Shown here: positions 1-12,800 of the stretch, in pieces
How the letters are laid out: every line of letters starts with the position of its first letter
Numbering within the stretch: the first letter of the stretch is position 1
NCBI GenBank assembly: GCA_000727475.1
Contig: KL647314.1
Location: 712,812-776,811 of the forward strand
Direction: 5' to 3'
Length of the DNA: 64,000 nt
Source: Sarcocystis neurona
Taxonomy: Eukaryota; Apicomplexa; Conoidasida; Eucoccidiorida; Sarcocystidae
Notes under the pieces: model-generated
Told to the model about the DNA's origin: nothing
The model's input: only the letters and a program-made list of their open reading frames with translations
The model's database searches: none
Program-made: the position numbers and the translations under genes

Positions 1-166
1 TTTCGTGCATTTGTGAACCTGGCTGTGTGCGTGCATTTTGGTCTCTGTCTCTCTGCATGTATAGAGCTGCGTGTCTCTTCTCTCCCTTCCGGTGTCCCTT
101 TGAAAACGCGGCGTTGCATGCATGCGACGTGAACGTGGCGATGTCTGGTGCGGTGTGCGTACGCAG

Positions 167-235
167 GACCGTTCGCTGATGAAGTCCGCGCCCTGGCGGA
201 TCCGCAGGCGCCGCACCTCGTCGAGCCTGCAGGAG
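167..235 (+). CDS. G3PDH exon (first in window)
   Basis: Encodes GPFADEVRALADPQ and following residues, matching the family segment just before the GVH strand. The acceptor is tacgcag at 160-166 and the donor is gtgcgc at 237-241 region (exon ends in GGA G). The exon enters in phase 1, so the first Gly codon starts in an exon left of position 1. The donor is weaker than consensus. Confidence 0.82.
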
Positions 236-3200
236 GTGCGCCCGAGCAGCCCCGCAGCGGCAGCGGCAGCAGCAACGAGCGACTGTCTACTGCACCATAA
301 GATTATGAAGCCTGTGGACCTGGACGTATATACAGACGGGACCCGGGCGCTGTGTACCTCTCTGTGTCTCCGTATGTTTGTATATGTGTCGCCCTGACAT
401 CCACGCTTCCTCTATACACACGTATCACGTGTCTTTACACCCTACGGCGATATCGCCCTTCTGCTTTTTCTCTATCAAGACACTCTCTCTTCACCAGTCC
501 ACACGCATGCGTGTCTGTTGGTGGGGTGGTATGTAGAGAGGCAGACTGGCGCATATGTGCGTGTATGTGTGTGTGTCTGTGTGCCCCCGTCTCTCCCTGC
601 CGCAGGAGACGTCGTACAGCACTGCTGCCTGCTCCTCTCCCGCGCTGTCTCTTGGTCGTTCCATATAAACAGGTCGCGTGGAAAAAAGTTTTTCTTTGTC
701 TACGTGCGTAGGAGACGGCGTATGGATATGTGTGCGCGTGTCTCCCCTCTCCTACGAAACATACATTCCCGTGACGACACCTACATATACATATGCGTAT
801 CATATATGTATGGAGACAGAGAGAGAGGGCGCTCTCTCTCTGTAAATGCACGGGACCAGAAAGTAGAAGAAATGGACATCTGACGAAGCGAAGCTCCCAG
901 CGCTGTCTGTGTCTATCTATCTGCGCAAGCGTGCGTATGTGCATAGAAAGCGCGCGCTAGCTCTCTACCTGCGCATATATATATATATCTCCGGATGTCT
1001 ACAGAAATAGGTCTACCTAGAACTATCTATCTACCCATATATACATATACGTAGCTCTCTATGTGTGTGTATATCTCTATGTCTCTCTCTCCCTCTGTGT
1101 GTGTGTGTGTACGTATATGTGTATATATGGGTAGATAGATAGTTCGATCTCTCTCTCTATATATAGGTAGATAGGCAGTTCTAGTACACACAAGTGAGTG
1201 TTGACAGCTATTGATTTCCCAGGTTGGTGGGTCGGCTTGCTGCTGCTGCTGTTAGGGAGCTTTTCCAGCCCTCAGAGACGGTGCGTCTGATTTTGCTCTC
1301 CCACTTCTTTCCGCAGTCCGTCGCGTCTTCCTGGAGAGGCACACAACGGCAGCAGCAGCAGGAGCAGCAGCAACGCCGCCCGCGACAAAGTGTCTATGGG
1401 CTGCGCGTGCATTACTTGGTGCAGGCGTGGATAAAAGCTGGACTACCCTACTCTACGGGCAGAAGGAAAAAGTGCCTGCGTGGCCTCTTTGAATATACCT
1501 GTGTATATGCAGATATGTGGATAGATAAAAAGTTCTACGCGACACCTATTTGCGTAGACGTACACACGCACAGAGAGACAGAGAGAGAGGGAGAGAGAGA
1601 GACAGAAATATATACACACGTAGGGAGCTATATATATATATGCATGGGTAGATAGATAGCTCTATTTCTGTATATATATATATATGGGTAGATAGGTAGT
1701 TCTAGGTGACACCTATTTGCGTAGACATGCACGTGCAGGCCGAGAGAGAGAGAGAAAGAGACAGAGCGATACGCACACCTGAAAAGCCACACATGTATAT
1801 GTATATATATGTATACCTGGGTAGATAGATGGTGCTATCAATATATATTATATATATGTATATAGCTCCAAGTGAAAACCTACTTGTGTAGACGTACACG
1901 CAGACAGAGAGAGAGACACAGAGATATATACACACATCGAAAGCTACGTACGTACATGTATGGGTAGATAGATAGTTCTACGCAGACGCCTATTTCTGTC
2001 GACATTCGGAGAGAAAGAGAGGTACATACGCAGGTGAAGAGCTAGCGCTCCCTCTCTATATACGCACGCTTGGATAGATAGACACAGAGACCGCTGCAAG
2101 CATCGCTTTGTCAGACGTCCTCCATTTCTTCTCCCTTCTGCTGCCTCTCACGTGAAACGTTTCGCTGCGCTTGCCTTCGCTTCTCTAACTGACGTCAACT
2201 GACGTGTACATCACCAGCTTCGTTTGTGTCTCTTCTCCACACGTACATGTGCGCACCTCTAGATGTTTATATACGTATAAAATAGGTACAAAGATAAGTA
2301 CTCATATGTCTTTCTCTTCGTTTCTCTGAATTCTCTCAATCTCTCTCTCTTTTCCTCTGTCTTCCTCTGCCTATTTCTCTCCCTTTCTCTCCCCCTACTT
2401 TTCTCTCTCTTCTCTGTCTCTCTCGCCCTATTTGTCTGTCTGTCTCGCCCTATTTGGTTGTGTCTCTCCCCCTATTTGGTTGTGTCTCTCCCCCTATTTG
2501 GTTGTGTCTCTCCCCCTATTTGTCCGTCTCCGTCTCTTTCTCTGTCTCGCCTTCCCTGTTGCTCTGTCTCTCTCCCTTTCCCTCACCTTCGCTGTGCCTC
2601 TCTCCGTATATGTCTCTCCCCCCCTTCCTCTGTCAATCTCGTCTTACTTGTCTCCTTTCGTCTCTCTGTCTGGCATTCTCTGCTCTCTGTCTGCTGTCTC
2701 CTGCTGTCGCTGTCTCGCGCTCCTGTCTTCTCTTCCTGTCTCTCTCATTCTCTGTTTATCGTTCTCTCTTCTTCTTCTCCTCCGGCGTCGAGATTGACGG
2801 CTTTGTGGCGCTGCTGCTGTAAGTCGTAGACGTCAGCGCTGCTGCGACTCCTCCTTCTTCTTGTTCCTCGCAGGAGTGCACCTCGTCCTGCCGCACTGGT
2901 ACACAGCGTCTTCTCCGTTTGGGCTGCTGCATGCGAAGACGTCGGACGGGCGAGTGCTGTTTGTGCTGCCGTGGGAGGGGCACACGCTCGTCGGCACAAC
3001 AGACGAACCTTGTGCCCTTCGGACTTCTCCAGCAGCACCTGCGGCAGCAGTGCAGTGGCTCACGCGCGAGCTGGCGGCCTTTCTCAAGATAGACGAGAGA
3101 CGCATCAGGTAAACTTGCTGCTGCTGCCGGTAAACGCACTTGCTGCTGCCGGGAAAAACACTGCCGGTAAATGGACAAGCTGCTGGCGATGTATAAACTT

Positions 3201-4513
3201 GCTGTTGCCGGTAAATAGACTTGCTGCTGACGGTATGTAAACGTGCTGCTGTCGGTAAACACACTTGCTGCTGCCCGTAAAGAGACTTACTGCTGACGGT
3301 ACGGAAACTTGCTGCTGCCGGGAAAGCCACTTGCTGCTGCGGGTAAATGGACTTGCTGCTGCCGGATAAATAAACCTGCTGCTGTCGGTAAATACACTTG
3401 CTCCCGCTGGTAGGTCGGCATGTGACGACACATGTCTGCACAGCGCGACGCTTTGCGTTGGGCCGCAGCAACAGCCGCGATTGTCCGAAGCACGGGCGCT
3501 TACTTCTCCACACAGGTAGACATAACACACACACAGACACCCACACATACATGTGTACACACCGGTTTAGGTGTACGTACACCCGGCCGCACAGCCGTGC
3601 TTCTCCACGGCTGCCGATGCCTCAGAGACCTGCGAAAATTTCACAGGAGTCAAGACAGGCTGCGCGCTGTGCCGCTTGTCGACCCTGCGTAGATTCGTGT
3701 GTATCTACTCTTGCCCTCTATACGTATACACATGTATAAACGCATATATATTCATTTCTTTCTCTCGCTGTAATGGAACTATATATATTATATATTATGG
3801 CCCCTCTAATGAAAATATATATATATGTCCTTCTAAAAAATATGTGGCCCCTGTAAAATATATGTATATATATTATATGGCTCCCCTACCGTGTGTACAC
3901 ACGTGTGTGCACATCTTTTCTTTTCTCTGTGTGTGTCTCTCTGTGTCTCTTTCTCTTTTTCTCTACATGTATACCTATATATATAAATGTTTATACGTAG
4001 TTGCCTCTGTCTCTGTCTCTGTCCAACGTCACACGAATGTGTGTGTTACACTACACACCTACTAGTAGTGCCCATACGTCTACGTATCCGTATCTATGTA
4101 TGTATGCATGTATGTACCCTCTCTCTCCTCATATACATACGTCCATCTTTGCGTCTCCCCAACGACATAAATACACGCACACACATATATACATTTTCTC
4201 CTCCCTCTAATTATCTCTCTGTACACCTAGTTACTCGTATATTTCTTTGTTTCCCTCATAAAACGTACCACGTGCGTTGGAACGCTGTTCTCGCGGCTGC
4301 TCGGTGGTGTTGTGCGACCTGTGGATGAAGTCACGCGGTGTACGTACACCCCAAAGCACGCTGCATGCGCACACCCGTCTGCCCCCTTAGTGGCGCAGAG
4401 CAGTCACTATATATATATATGTATATATATATACATATATATATACATATGTATATACATACATAGCTCTATCTCTCTCCCTCTCTACATACGTGTGTAT
4501 ACGCACATAGCTA

Positions 4514-4547
<34 letters not shown>

Positions 4548-6781
4548 CACACGTGTATATATCCCCTCTTTTTGTTTCTGTCTCTATTTATATGTAATTT
4601 ATATATATATATGTATTTGTATCCCTATGTCTCTCTCTGTCTATGTACATCTTCCCTCTCTCTCTCGGTATGTATATATATATATCCGCCCTTTTATTTT
4701 CTCTCTGTCTCTCTCTCTCCCTACGTGTATATATATACACATATATATCTATATTTACCTTTCTGTCTCCGCCGTTTTCTCTCTATCTATTTCTCTCTGT
4801 CTCTATGTGTATATCTTCCTCTGTCTCTCTCTACGTCTCCCTTCCTCTAACTATCTTTCTTTTTGTCTCTTTCTCTCCTTTTCTATCCCTTTCTCTCTCT
4901 TCGTCTAACATCGTCGGGATGCACGTGCCGGTGTACGGTAATGCTCCTGCAGACACAGAGGCACTTCCCAGTCGCGCCGTATATATGTGTACATGTTTGT
5001 TGACTGCTGACTATGAGGTACTATGCAGATGGACGGGCGCATGCGTCTGTGCTTCCTGTGAGTTATTCAGACAGTCCATATAACTAGATTTATTTGTTAC
5101 ATCCATTTGCATCCGTTTTGACTTCCCGCGTATTTCTTCGCTTCCTGCAGAAGCGATATTCTCTCGGCATGGCAAGGGATCCGCCCTCTCATTCCCCGCA
5201 TCCCATCCTCAGCAGCAGGAGGCGCTGCCATTGCTGCCGCTTCCCCTGCTGCTGCTGCTGGTCCTGCTGCTGCCGCTTCCTCTCCTGCGCCTGCAGCCGC
5301 CGCTTCGGCTGCTGTTGCTGAGGCTTCTCGTCCGGGAGGTCCGGGGCCTCCTGCTGCTGACGCTGCTGCTGCATCGCGTCCTCCCGGTGCCGCCGGCTTT
5401 TCTGCTGTGGCTGCTTCTGCTGCTGCCGCCGCTGCGATGGTGTCTACGAAGGACGTCGTGCGGTCGCATTTCGTCCTCTTCGACGAGCCGAGCGGACTTC
5501 TCTCTCTTCTCGGGGGGAAACTGACGACATGCAGGCGGATGGCAGAGGTATTCCTGCTCTCCATTTTCTCACTTGGACCTTCTTGAGATTTTCTACAGAA
5601 AAAAGCAGTGGATAAGCAGGACGTCGGATTGCTGACCTAGTCGATCTTCTTAAATAGATCAATATATACGCTGACGCACAGACAGCTGTATACGCACCTA
5701 TATGCGTGTGTGTCTCTATCTGGCTACACACAAGTGTATATTATGCGTATAAAGAGAAAATAAAGTAGGGAGTCGTCGAGGATCCTCTCCTCTGCAAATG
5801 TATCTTTCTCTTCTTTAAGAAGAGAGGAAAGCCTTCCACCTACAAATGGTAGAGCACCCCGCCCCGTCGGCTGTCCGAATAGATCTCTGTAGAACGCATG
5901 TACAATCGCAGATCGCAGGCTTATCTGCGCAGTATAATGTATATACATGTATGTAAATAGATAGATAGAACGATGAAGATTTCTTTGGAAGCATGTTTTC
6001 TAGGACCTTCTGATTTCAATGAGTGTGTGGACTTCTTACTCTTCCTTTGAAAGACCGACGACCGGCCGAGGCGCAGGGCAGGGTCGTGGGGCAGAGGCAC
6101 AGGACAGAAGCCACCACGTCTACGTATAAAGGAACCGACATATAATAAAGTTGGAGGTGCAGATTCAGCCCACCTGTCTATGTCTCTCTATCTGTCTCTA
6201 TCTCTCTCTGTCTCTCTCTATATATACATATGTGTATATAATTATTGATGTATATCGTACGCATACTTATCTACCTGGCCGCTGTGTCCTCCTCTTTCTC
6301 TCTCTCTATGTATATACACATAGGTAGATATATTGGTGTACATCGTATACACATATGGGTGAACGTATGGACTTGTAGAAGATGAAGATAGAGACACAAA
6401 ACAGCAATACGCAGCTGAAGGTTGTCCCTCTTTATACGTCCTTTGTTTCTCAAGGAGGTCCACCCGCGTATGACTCTCGCCCCTCGCGTCTGCTGTTCCC
6501 CGGTGAACAAGCAGAAGCACGTGGACGCGGCTCCATTTCTTCTTACGTCGTCCCGCACAGCGTGCAGGAAGCTGTGTGGACTCAAGAAATTCCCCTTTTT
6601 CGTGTGTTCCTCCTTTTTTCTTCTTTGCCTTTCTCTATCTCTCTCTGTACGTGAATACACAACTGTACGTACGTAGAGACATGCCCCTGCCCTACGTACC
6701 GGTGGGGTACATGTCTATCTCTGCTCATGTCTCTTGGAAGTTCAATTATCTGGACAAGCAGCATCTCTCTCTCTATGTAAT

Positions 6782-6816
<35 letters not shown>

Positions 6817-9800
6817 ATATATATGTATGTATACATATACACGCAGCTGACCTAGCGTAGTCCTGAAGCACTTGTCTGTCTCTGCTCAGTTCTCTTGGAA
6901 GCCAAAGTCCCTACAGAAGCAGCAAAGAAGTAGCGCAAACGTTGATTTCCACCATCTCTATAGTAAGCAAATGTATACATTTGTGGCTACGTCTGTCTTT
7001 CTTTTTCTCTCTCACGCAAAATGCTGTACAGACACTTGTTCTCTTTGAAGCTCTCACATTCTCTCTCTATGTATAGGTAGACGTGTGTGTCTCTCGTTCT
7101 TCTGGGCCTCTTCTTCTTCTTCGTTTTCTTGTTCGTTCAACTTAAGCGTGTTGATGTGTTGCTCTGGTTCATTTTCGGAGTACCCCACACGCTGAAACAG
7201 CTTTTAGGCGATGATCTGCTGCACTTCGTCGCTGCCGAGGGGGTGATACGTGACGCTACTGCTGTTGCTGCTGCTAATCGTAGGGCCGCTGCTGCTGTTG
7301 GTGTTGCTGCGGGAGCTGCTCACACGGGGCTACTACTGCTGCACCGGCTGGGATAGCTGCTTTTGCTCTCACTGCTGCTGCTCGTGCACTCCGGAGCTGT
7401 CGCCGCTGCAGTTTGTCCGCTTGCTGCGGTTGCTCTCTGCTGCTGCTACTGCTGTGGTGCTACGGTGGATCCTGCAGTGCTGCTGGTGAAAGCACCGCTG
7501 TCTACTTTTCTTCTCTGGTGCTGCTGCTGCCGTTTCTGCTGCTGTCGTTGCTTGTGCGCCGTTGCTCCTGCTACCGATGCGGGGACCACTGCTGCTACGG
7601 ATGATGTTGCTAGGGATGATGCTGCGACGGATGCTGCTGCTGCTACTCGCGCTGCTACTGCTGCAGCTGCTGCTGGTACTCGCGCTGCTACTGCTGCAGC
7701 TGCTGCTGGTACTCGCGCTGCTGCTGCTGCTACTCGTGATGCTGCTGCTGCCGGTACTCTCGCTGGTGCTGTTTCTGCTGCCTCTGGTGTTGCTGCTGCT
7801 GGGGGTGCCAGTCGCAATCGGCACGGCCTGCCCTGGTGGTGGTGCCGCTGCTGTCGCTGTCGCTGCTCTTGCTATTGCTGTAGCTGCTGCTGCTTGTGTG
7901 TCGCCGCTGTGGCTTTTTTTTTTCTTTTCCTTTTTCTTCTTTGGCGACTACCTTGCCGCTTCCAGTTGCTCTTCTTTGTTGCCACAACATTGCAATAGGA
8001 GGCTCTGGACGAGCTGCTGAAGAGGAAGAAGACCGACGTCGCCGCTTCGTATGGCTGCCGTACTAAGGGGATGCTGCTACAGGGAGCGGTCGACCCCACA
8101 GGCCTCCTTCCTTCTCAAGTAACAGCGAAGAACAGCGTTAGCAGCCACAGGAGTCCCACCGCCCCAAAGCAGCAGGAGCAGCAAAAGCACTGCAGCAGCT
8201 TATTTGCAGCGGCAGAAGAATCCACAGCTGCAGCACCAGCCGAGACAGCAGCAGCAGCAGCACCGGGAGGTAGGGGAGCGGCGCACCTGCAGCCGCAGCA
8301 GCAGCAGCAGCAAGACGCAACGACACCGATACCACCAGCAGCAGTCTGACGTCCTCTTCGTTTCGTCCCCGTCCTCAGCAATAGCAGCAGTCGCAGAACG
8401 GCTACAGCAGATACATCAGGAACGACGGACAACTCCTGAAGAAACAGCAGTTCTACAACCCAGACAACACCAGCAGCAGCACTCTATGGACGCGGCCGGC
8501 AGCAGCGTCTGAGAGCCACGTGCAGGCTCTCCAGCAGGAGAGACGTAGAAACAGGAGAAGGAAGAAGACGGGGAAAATACGTCAAAATCCGCAAGGAAGC
8601 AACTGCGTCAGGCAGCAGGAGCAGCAGAAGTGAAGTATCCAGCAACGCGAGTAGTGACATGCGCGAAGAGCAGCAGCGACAACAACGAAACCGGGCAGCA
8701 CCAGCAGCAGATCTGATGCAGCACCAGCAGCACAGCGCTGTTAGTCCACAGCCTGTTCTGCAGCACGCCAGCACTGGCAGCAGTGACGCGTAGGGTCAAA
8801 CGGCAGCAAACGCAGCGTTGGCAGGGCGGACCGGGTGCGACGAAGAGCAGCAGCAGCAGCAGGGCCACAGTGGACAGCAGCAGCAGCGCGGCCAGCAGCA
8901 GCAGCACGAGCGATATTAGCAGCAGTAGTCAGGCACACGGAAGCAGGAGGAGCAGCGTACGTCTTGCTGGGTGCTTGAGGAGAGCCAGCAGTAGCCAATC
9001 GCTGCAGCAGCAGCAGGAGCAGAGAACAACGTCAGCAGCCGACTTTTTCCTCCTCTACGAGCTGCCGCGTCCCCCCTCAGGTGGTTCACGCTCATCAAAA
9101 GTCTTGGTATCGTTTGTTCTAAACTCTGCGCATGTCCTCCTGTCTGACTTCTCTTCTTCACCTTTTCCGCTCCTTTCCCTTCCTCTTCTCCTCCAGCCCC
9201 TCCTCGTCTTCCTCCTCCTTGATTTTCGTGCTTTCTTTCGTCTTTCGCTCGGCGTCCGCTCTTTGTTGTCTTTTCACTGAACTTGAGTTTCCTCTCTTTT
9301 CCTCCACGGTCCCCTGTTTCTTCTTCTTCATCCTCTCCATCTTCCTCGATGCCCTCTTTGTCTTCCCTCCTTCGTCTTTTCGTTGTCCTCCGTCTGCCCA
9401 GTTCCGTGTCCCGTCCCTTCCCTTCTTCCCGTCCACGTTTTCTTCGCCACCGCCTTTGTTCTCTTCCTCATCTTCTTCTGCCCTTCTGCCCTTTTCACGC
9501 GGTGTGTCTCGCTGATGCCTGCGCCGGTCTCTCCCACGCAGGAGTGCATCCCTGGCAAAGGGAAGCTCGAAGTGACGCTGCAGCAGCAGTATCCGCAGCT
9601 TTCCTTCGGGCAACTTCGGCACTTGGTGGAGAGTTATGGATTTCTTGCCAGGGACGTTTGCTCGCTTTCGAAAGAAGATCCGTCGCTGCTGCTGCCTCTC
9701 TCTCAAGAAGGTTCATCTCTTCCCTACATACGTGCCGAAGTCATCTACACTGCGAGGTAGTCACCCCGCTTGAAGACGTCGCCGGTCCACGCATGCAAGC

Positions 9801-12800
9801 CGTATCCTCTATACGTCTCCACACACACGTGCCTGCGTAGAGAACTACTGAGCCACTTCTACCACCACTACGACGTCGTGTGAAGACACATGCAAAAAGG
9901 GGCGGAGCTATTCCTGTGCATGTGTAGTTGTCTGTCTTTCCCTTTCCTTCTCTCTGTCTCTCGTAGGCCCACCCACCAATACATATTAACCGACGCCCGC
10001 ACATACGTATCTATGCATGCATCTGCATGGGGCTCTCTACTCGCGCGCTTTCCGCATATTTCTGTGTATGTCTTTTCCTCCCTCTTTCTCTCTCCCCCTG
10101 AAGATATATACATATATATGCATATAAATAGAGGTGCAGACACAGTATATACATGAGTGTACATACTTCCATATGCACATATATACATATATATATATAC
10201 GTGGGACTACTTCTCTACATGCATATACATATATATGTGGCAGTCCTTTTCTTTCTGGGCATTGTCAAGTCCTATCTCTCTCTCTAAATATAAATATATA
10301 TATATATATGTATGTGCTAAGGTGTTGTGTGTACAACTGGGTAGACGCGTATTTCTCTCTGTCTCTCTATCTATCTTTCTCTCTCTTTGTGTCTCTCCGT
10401 CTTCCCGTACATATATATTTCTGACTGCGTGACTCTGTGTAGGTAGTTTTGACCGCTCTTTCTCCGCCTGGGTATATTCTACCCATTCGAGCAGGACCTG
10501 CTGAAGTTTGTTTATTAAAGAAGATGTTGCTGTGGCTGACGAACGAAGAATCACCTGGCCTTGCATGGGTCGAGCAAGGCTTCCCACTGACTTCCGTTAG
10601 ATCGGAATCGTATGTCTTCCTGTGTTCTTCTTCTTTCTGCTTCCCGTTCTTTATCGCCGAAGCCTTGCTGCTGCTGCTGCTGCCTCCCCTGTGGCGATTC
10701 ATAAAGTCCGGCGCATGCAACTGAAGCAGCGCTTTCCTTTCCACGGGGACGCCCAGCCACTAAAAGAGCCCGCACACACAGCACTCCTTTCTTCCCTTCT
10801 TTCATGAACAAGAAAGAAAATGGAAACCAACACAGCTGCGTAGTACAAATGAGTTTACAACCTTCTGCGAATGTACCGGTCCGCTAGGTCATCTGTGCTT
10901 TCTCTTCAGCGTGCTCTTTCTCCGATGACATACCCTGCTTTCTTCGTTTCAGCCTTCTCCTCCTCTTCCTCGTTTCTGTGGTGCTGCTTTTCTTCCCGTG
11001 TCACACACGCAAGTTACTTTTCCCCGGCGAATGTACAACACTCCTAGCAACTGCCGACGTATTCCTGCACCCCTTCAGCCTCTCCCCATACATATGTATC
11101 ACCCATACATATCTATATATGTCTCTGCTCATCTGTATACACGTATGTGTCTATATAGATGTATTGCACATACATAGATATATATATATATGTATATCTT
11201 TGCTCGCGTGTATACACGTGTTGCACATATATGTAGATATGTATATATATATATATGTGTATACGTATAAATTTGGTCGTCAATGTGTACGTATGTGTGT
11301 ATACGTGCGCGCAGATGTCTGTGTGTCTGTATATAGCTGCTGGACTGTAGAGTGCTGCACGTCTGCATATGTGAATGTTGCGTTTCTCTCCTGTTCTTCT
11401 GTAGAAATTTCGACGAGACAGAAGTAGATCGTTTTCCACCTTTTGACGGAGAAGAAAGTCCTTTTCTTTGACCTTCAGCTTCTTCACACAGACTCCACTC
11501 CCCCCCCCCTCCCTATACACACATACTCGCATATACGCAGTGAGTGTTGAGTCCTTTATCGATCCGAGAAAGATTTTCCGCAGTTCACACTACTAGGCGG
11601 CCATCTTCTTTTCGCTGTCACTAGTACTTCGTCTTCTTCGTCTACTCTCTTCTTCCTTTCTCTTTCTTCAAGTCGAAGTTTTCAGACAGAACAACGTTGA
11701 TATATTCTCCTGTTTGCAGAAATGCTGCCTAACACGACACACACGTGACTTGCGGTCCCTCCGGATGTGTTGCCCTTCATGTACGTATACAGCCAAATTC
11801 GTATAAGTCTCCACACGTAGGTACCTGTATATACATGTATATATGAGAGGCAAACGTCTACATACATATATATATATATTGAGAGAGATGAATACGTTCT
11901 CATATGCATGTGTGTACAGGCACCTTTCTGCACACGAGTTTCTTCTTGTTGGTGGAGGACGCAGAGCCGTTTCTTTCTGTTGTCTGTGTCGCTTCTTCGG
12001 AAAAGGAGCTTCTCGGTTTCTCTTCTTCGTCCTGGACGTCAAAGCAGCAGGAACACACACGTCATTCTCTGCTTCTCCTGACGCAAATGTGAATTTGTGA
12101 AGAATTCGAGTTCGCATTCTTCCATCTTCTCGCTAAAAGGTTGCCAAAGTTTTCCCGCCATTTCCCTTTCCCATGTTGAATTGCCTCACTCTCTCTATGA
12201 ATATATATATATATATATATGTATATATGTGTATGTGTACATGTATGTACATGTATATTTATGTATATACAAGTGTATATGTGAAATGACGCACTGTAGC
12301 TATGAATACCTACATGCGTATATACATCCATATATATATATGTATATACGTGTGTATTCAAATGTGTATATGAAGTGACGCATTGTAGATATAAATACAT
12401 ATAAATACATGCACTTGTGTACACATAGAAGTCTGTCTGCACAGAGCCCCATTGACGTCTAAATTTACTTGTGTAATTTATAGCGTCTACAATGCGACCT
12501 TCACGTACGGATGACGAGACACAGACGCAGTGTCGCCGACGTCTACACGTTTGTGATAAAAAGGAACACAGACATATGCCATTTTCCGAAGTTCTGTAAG
12601 TACTGGTCGATATGGAGCTGACCGTGTCTCGGATACTGACAGAAGTGTTTACTCCGTGGAAAGAAAGTCAGACGGGCGTGTTTGTAGAGAAATGTAGCTG
12701 TAGAGCTTCCGAGGGAAAAAAGAGCAGAAGATACTCAGCGGTGGTCAAGTGGACGCACGTGTGTATGGCTGTGCTGCTGCCGCAGACATGAAATGGCCCG

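Noticed and set aside
2833..3582. A 249-codon minus-strand frame (repeated YRQQQVYLP-like units) resembling a repeat protein
   Set aside because: It is the reverse complement of the intronic minisatellite; the unit length keeps the frame open. It overlaps a secure + exon and has no independent support.
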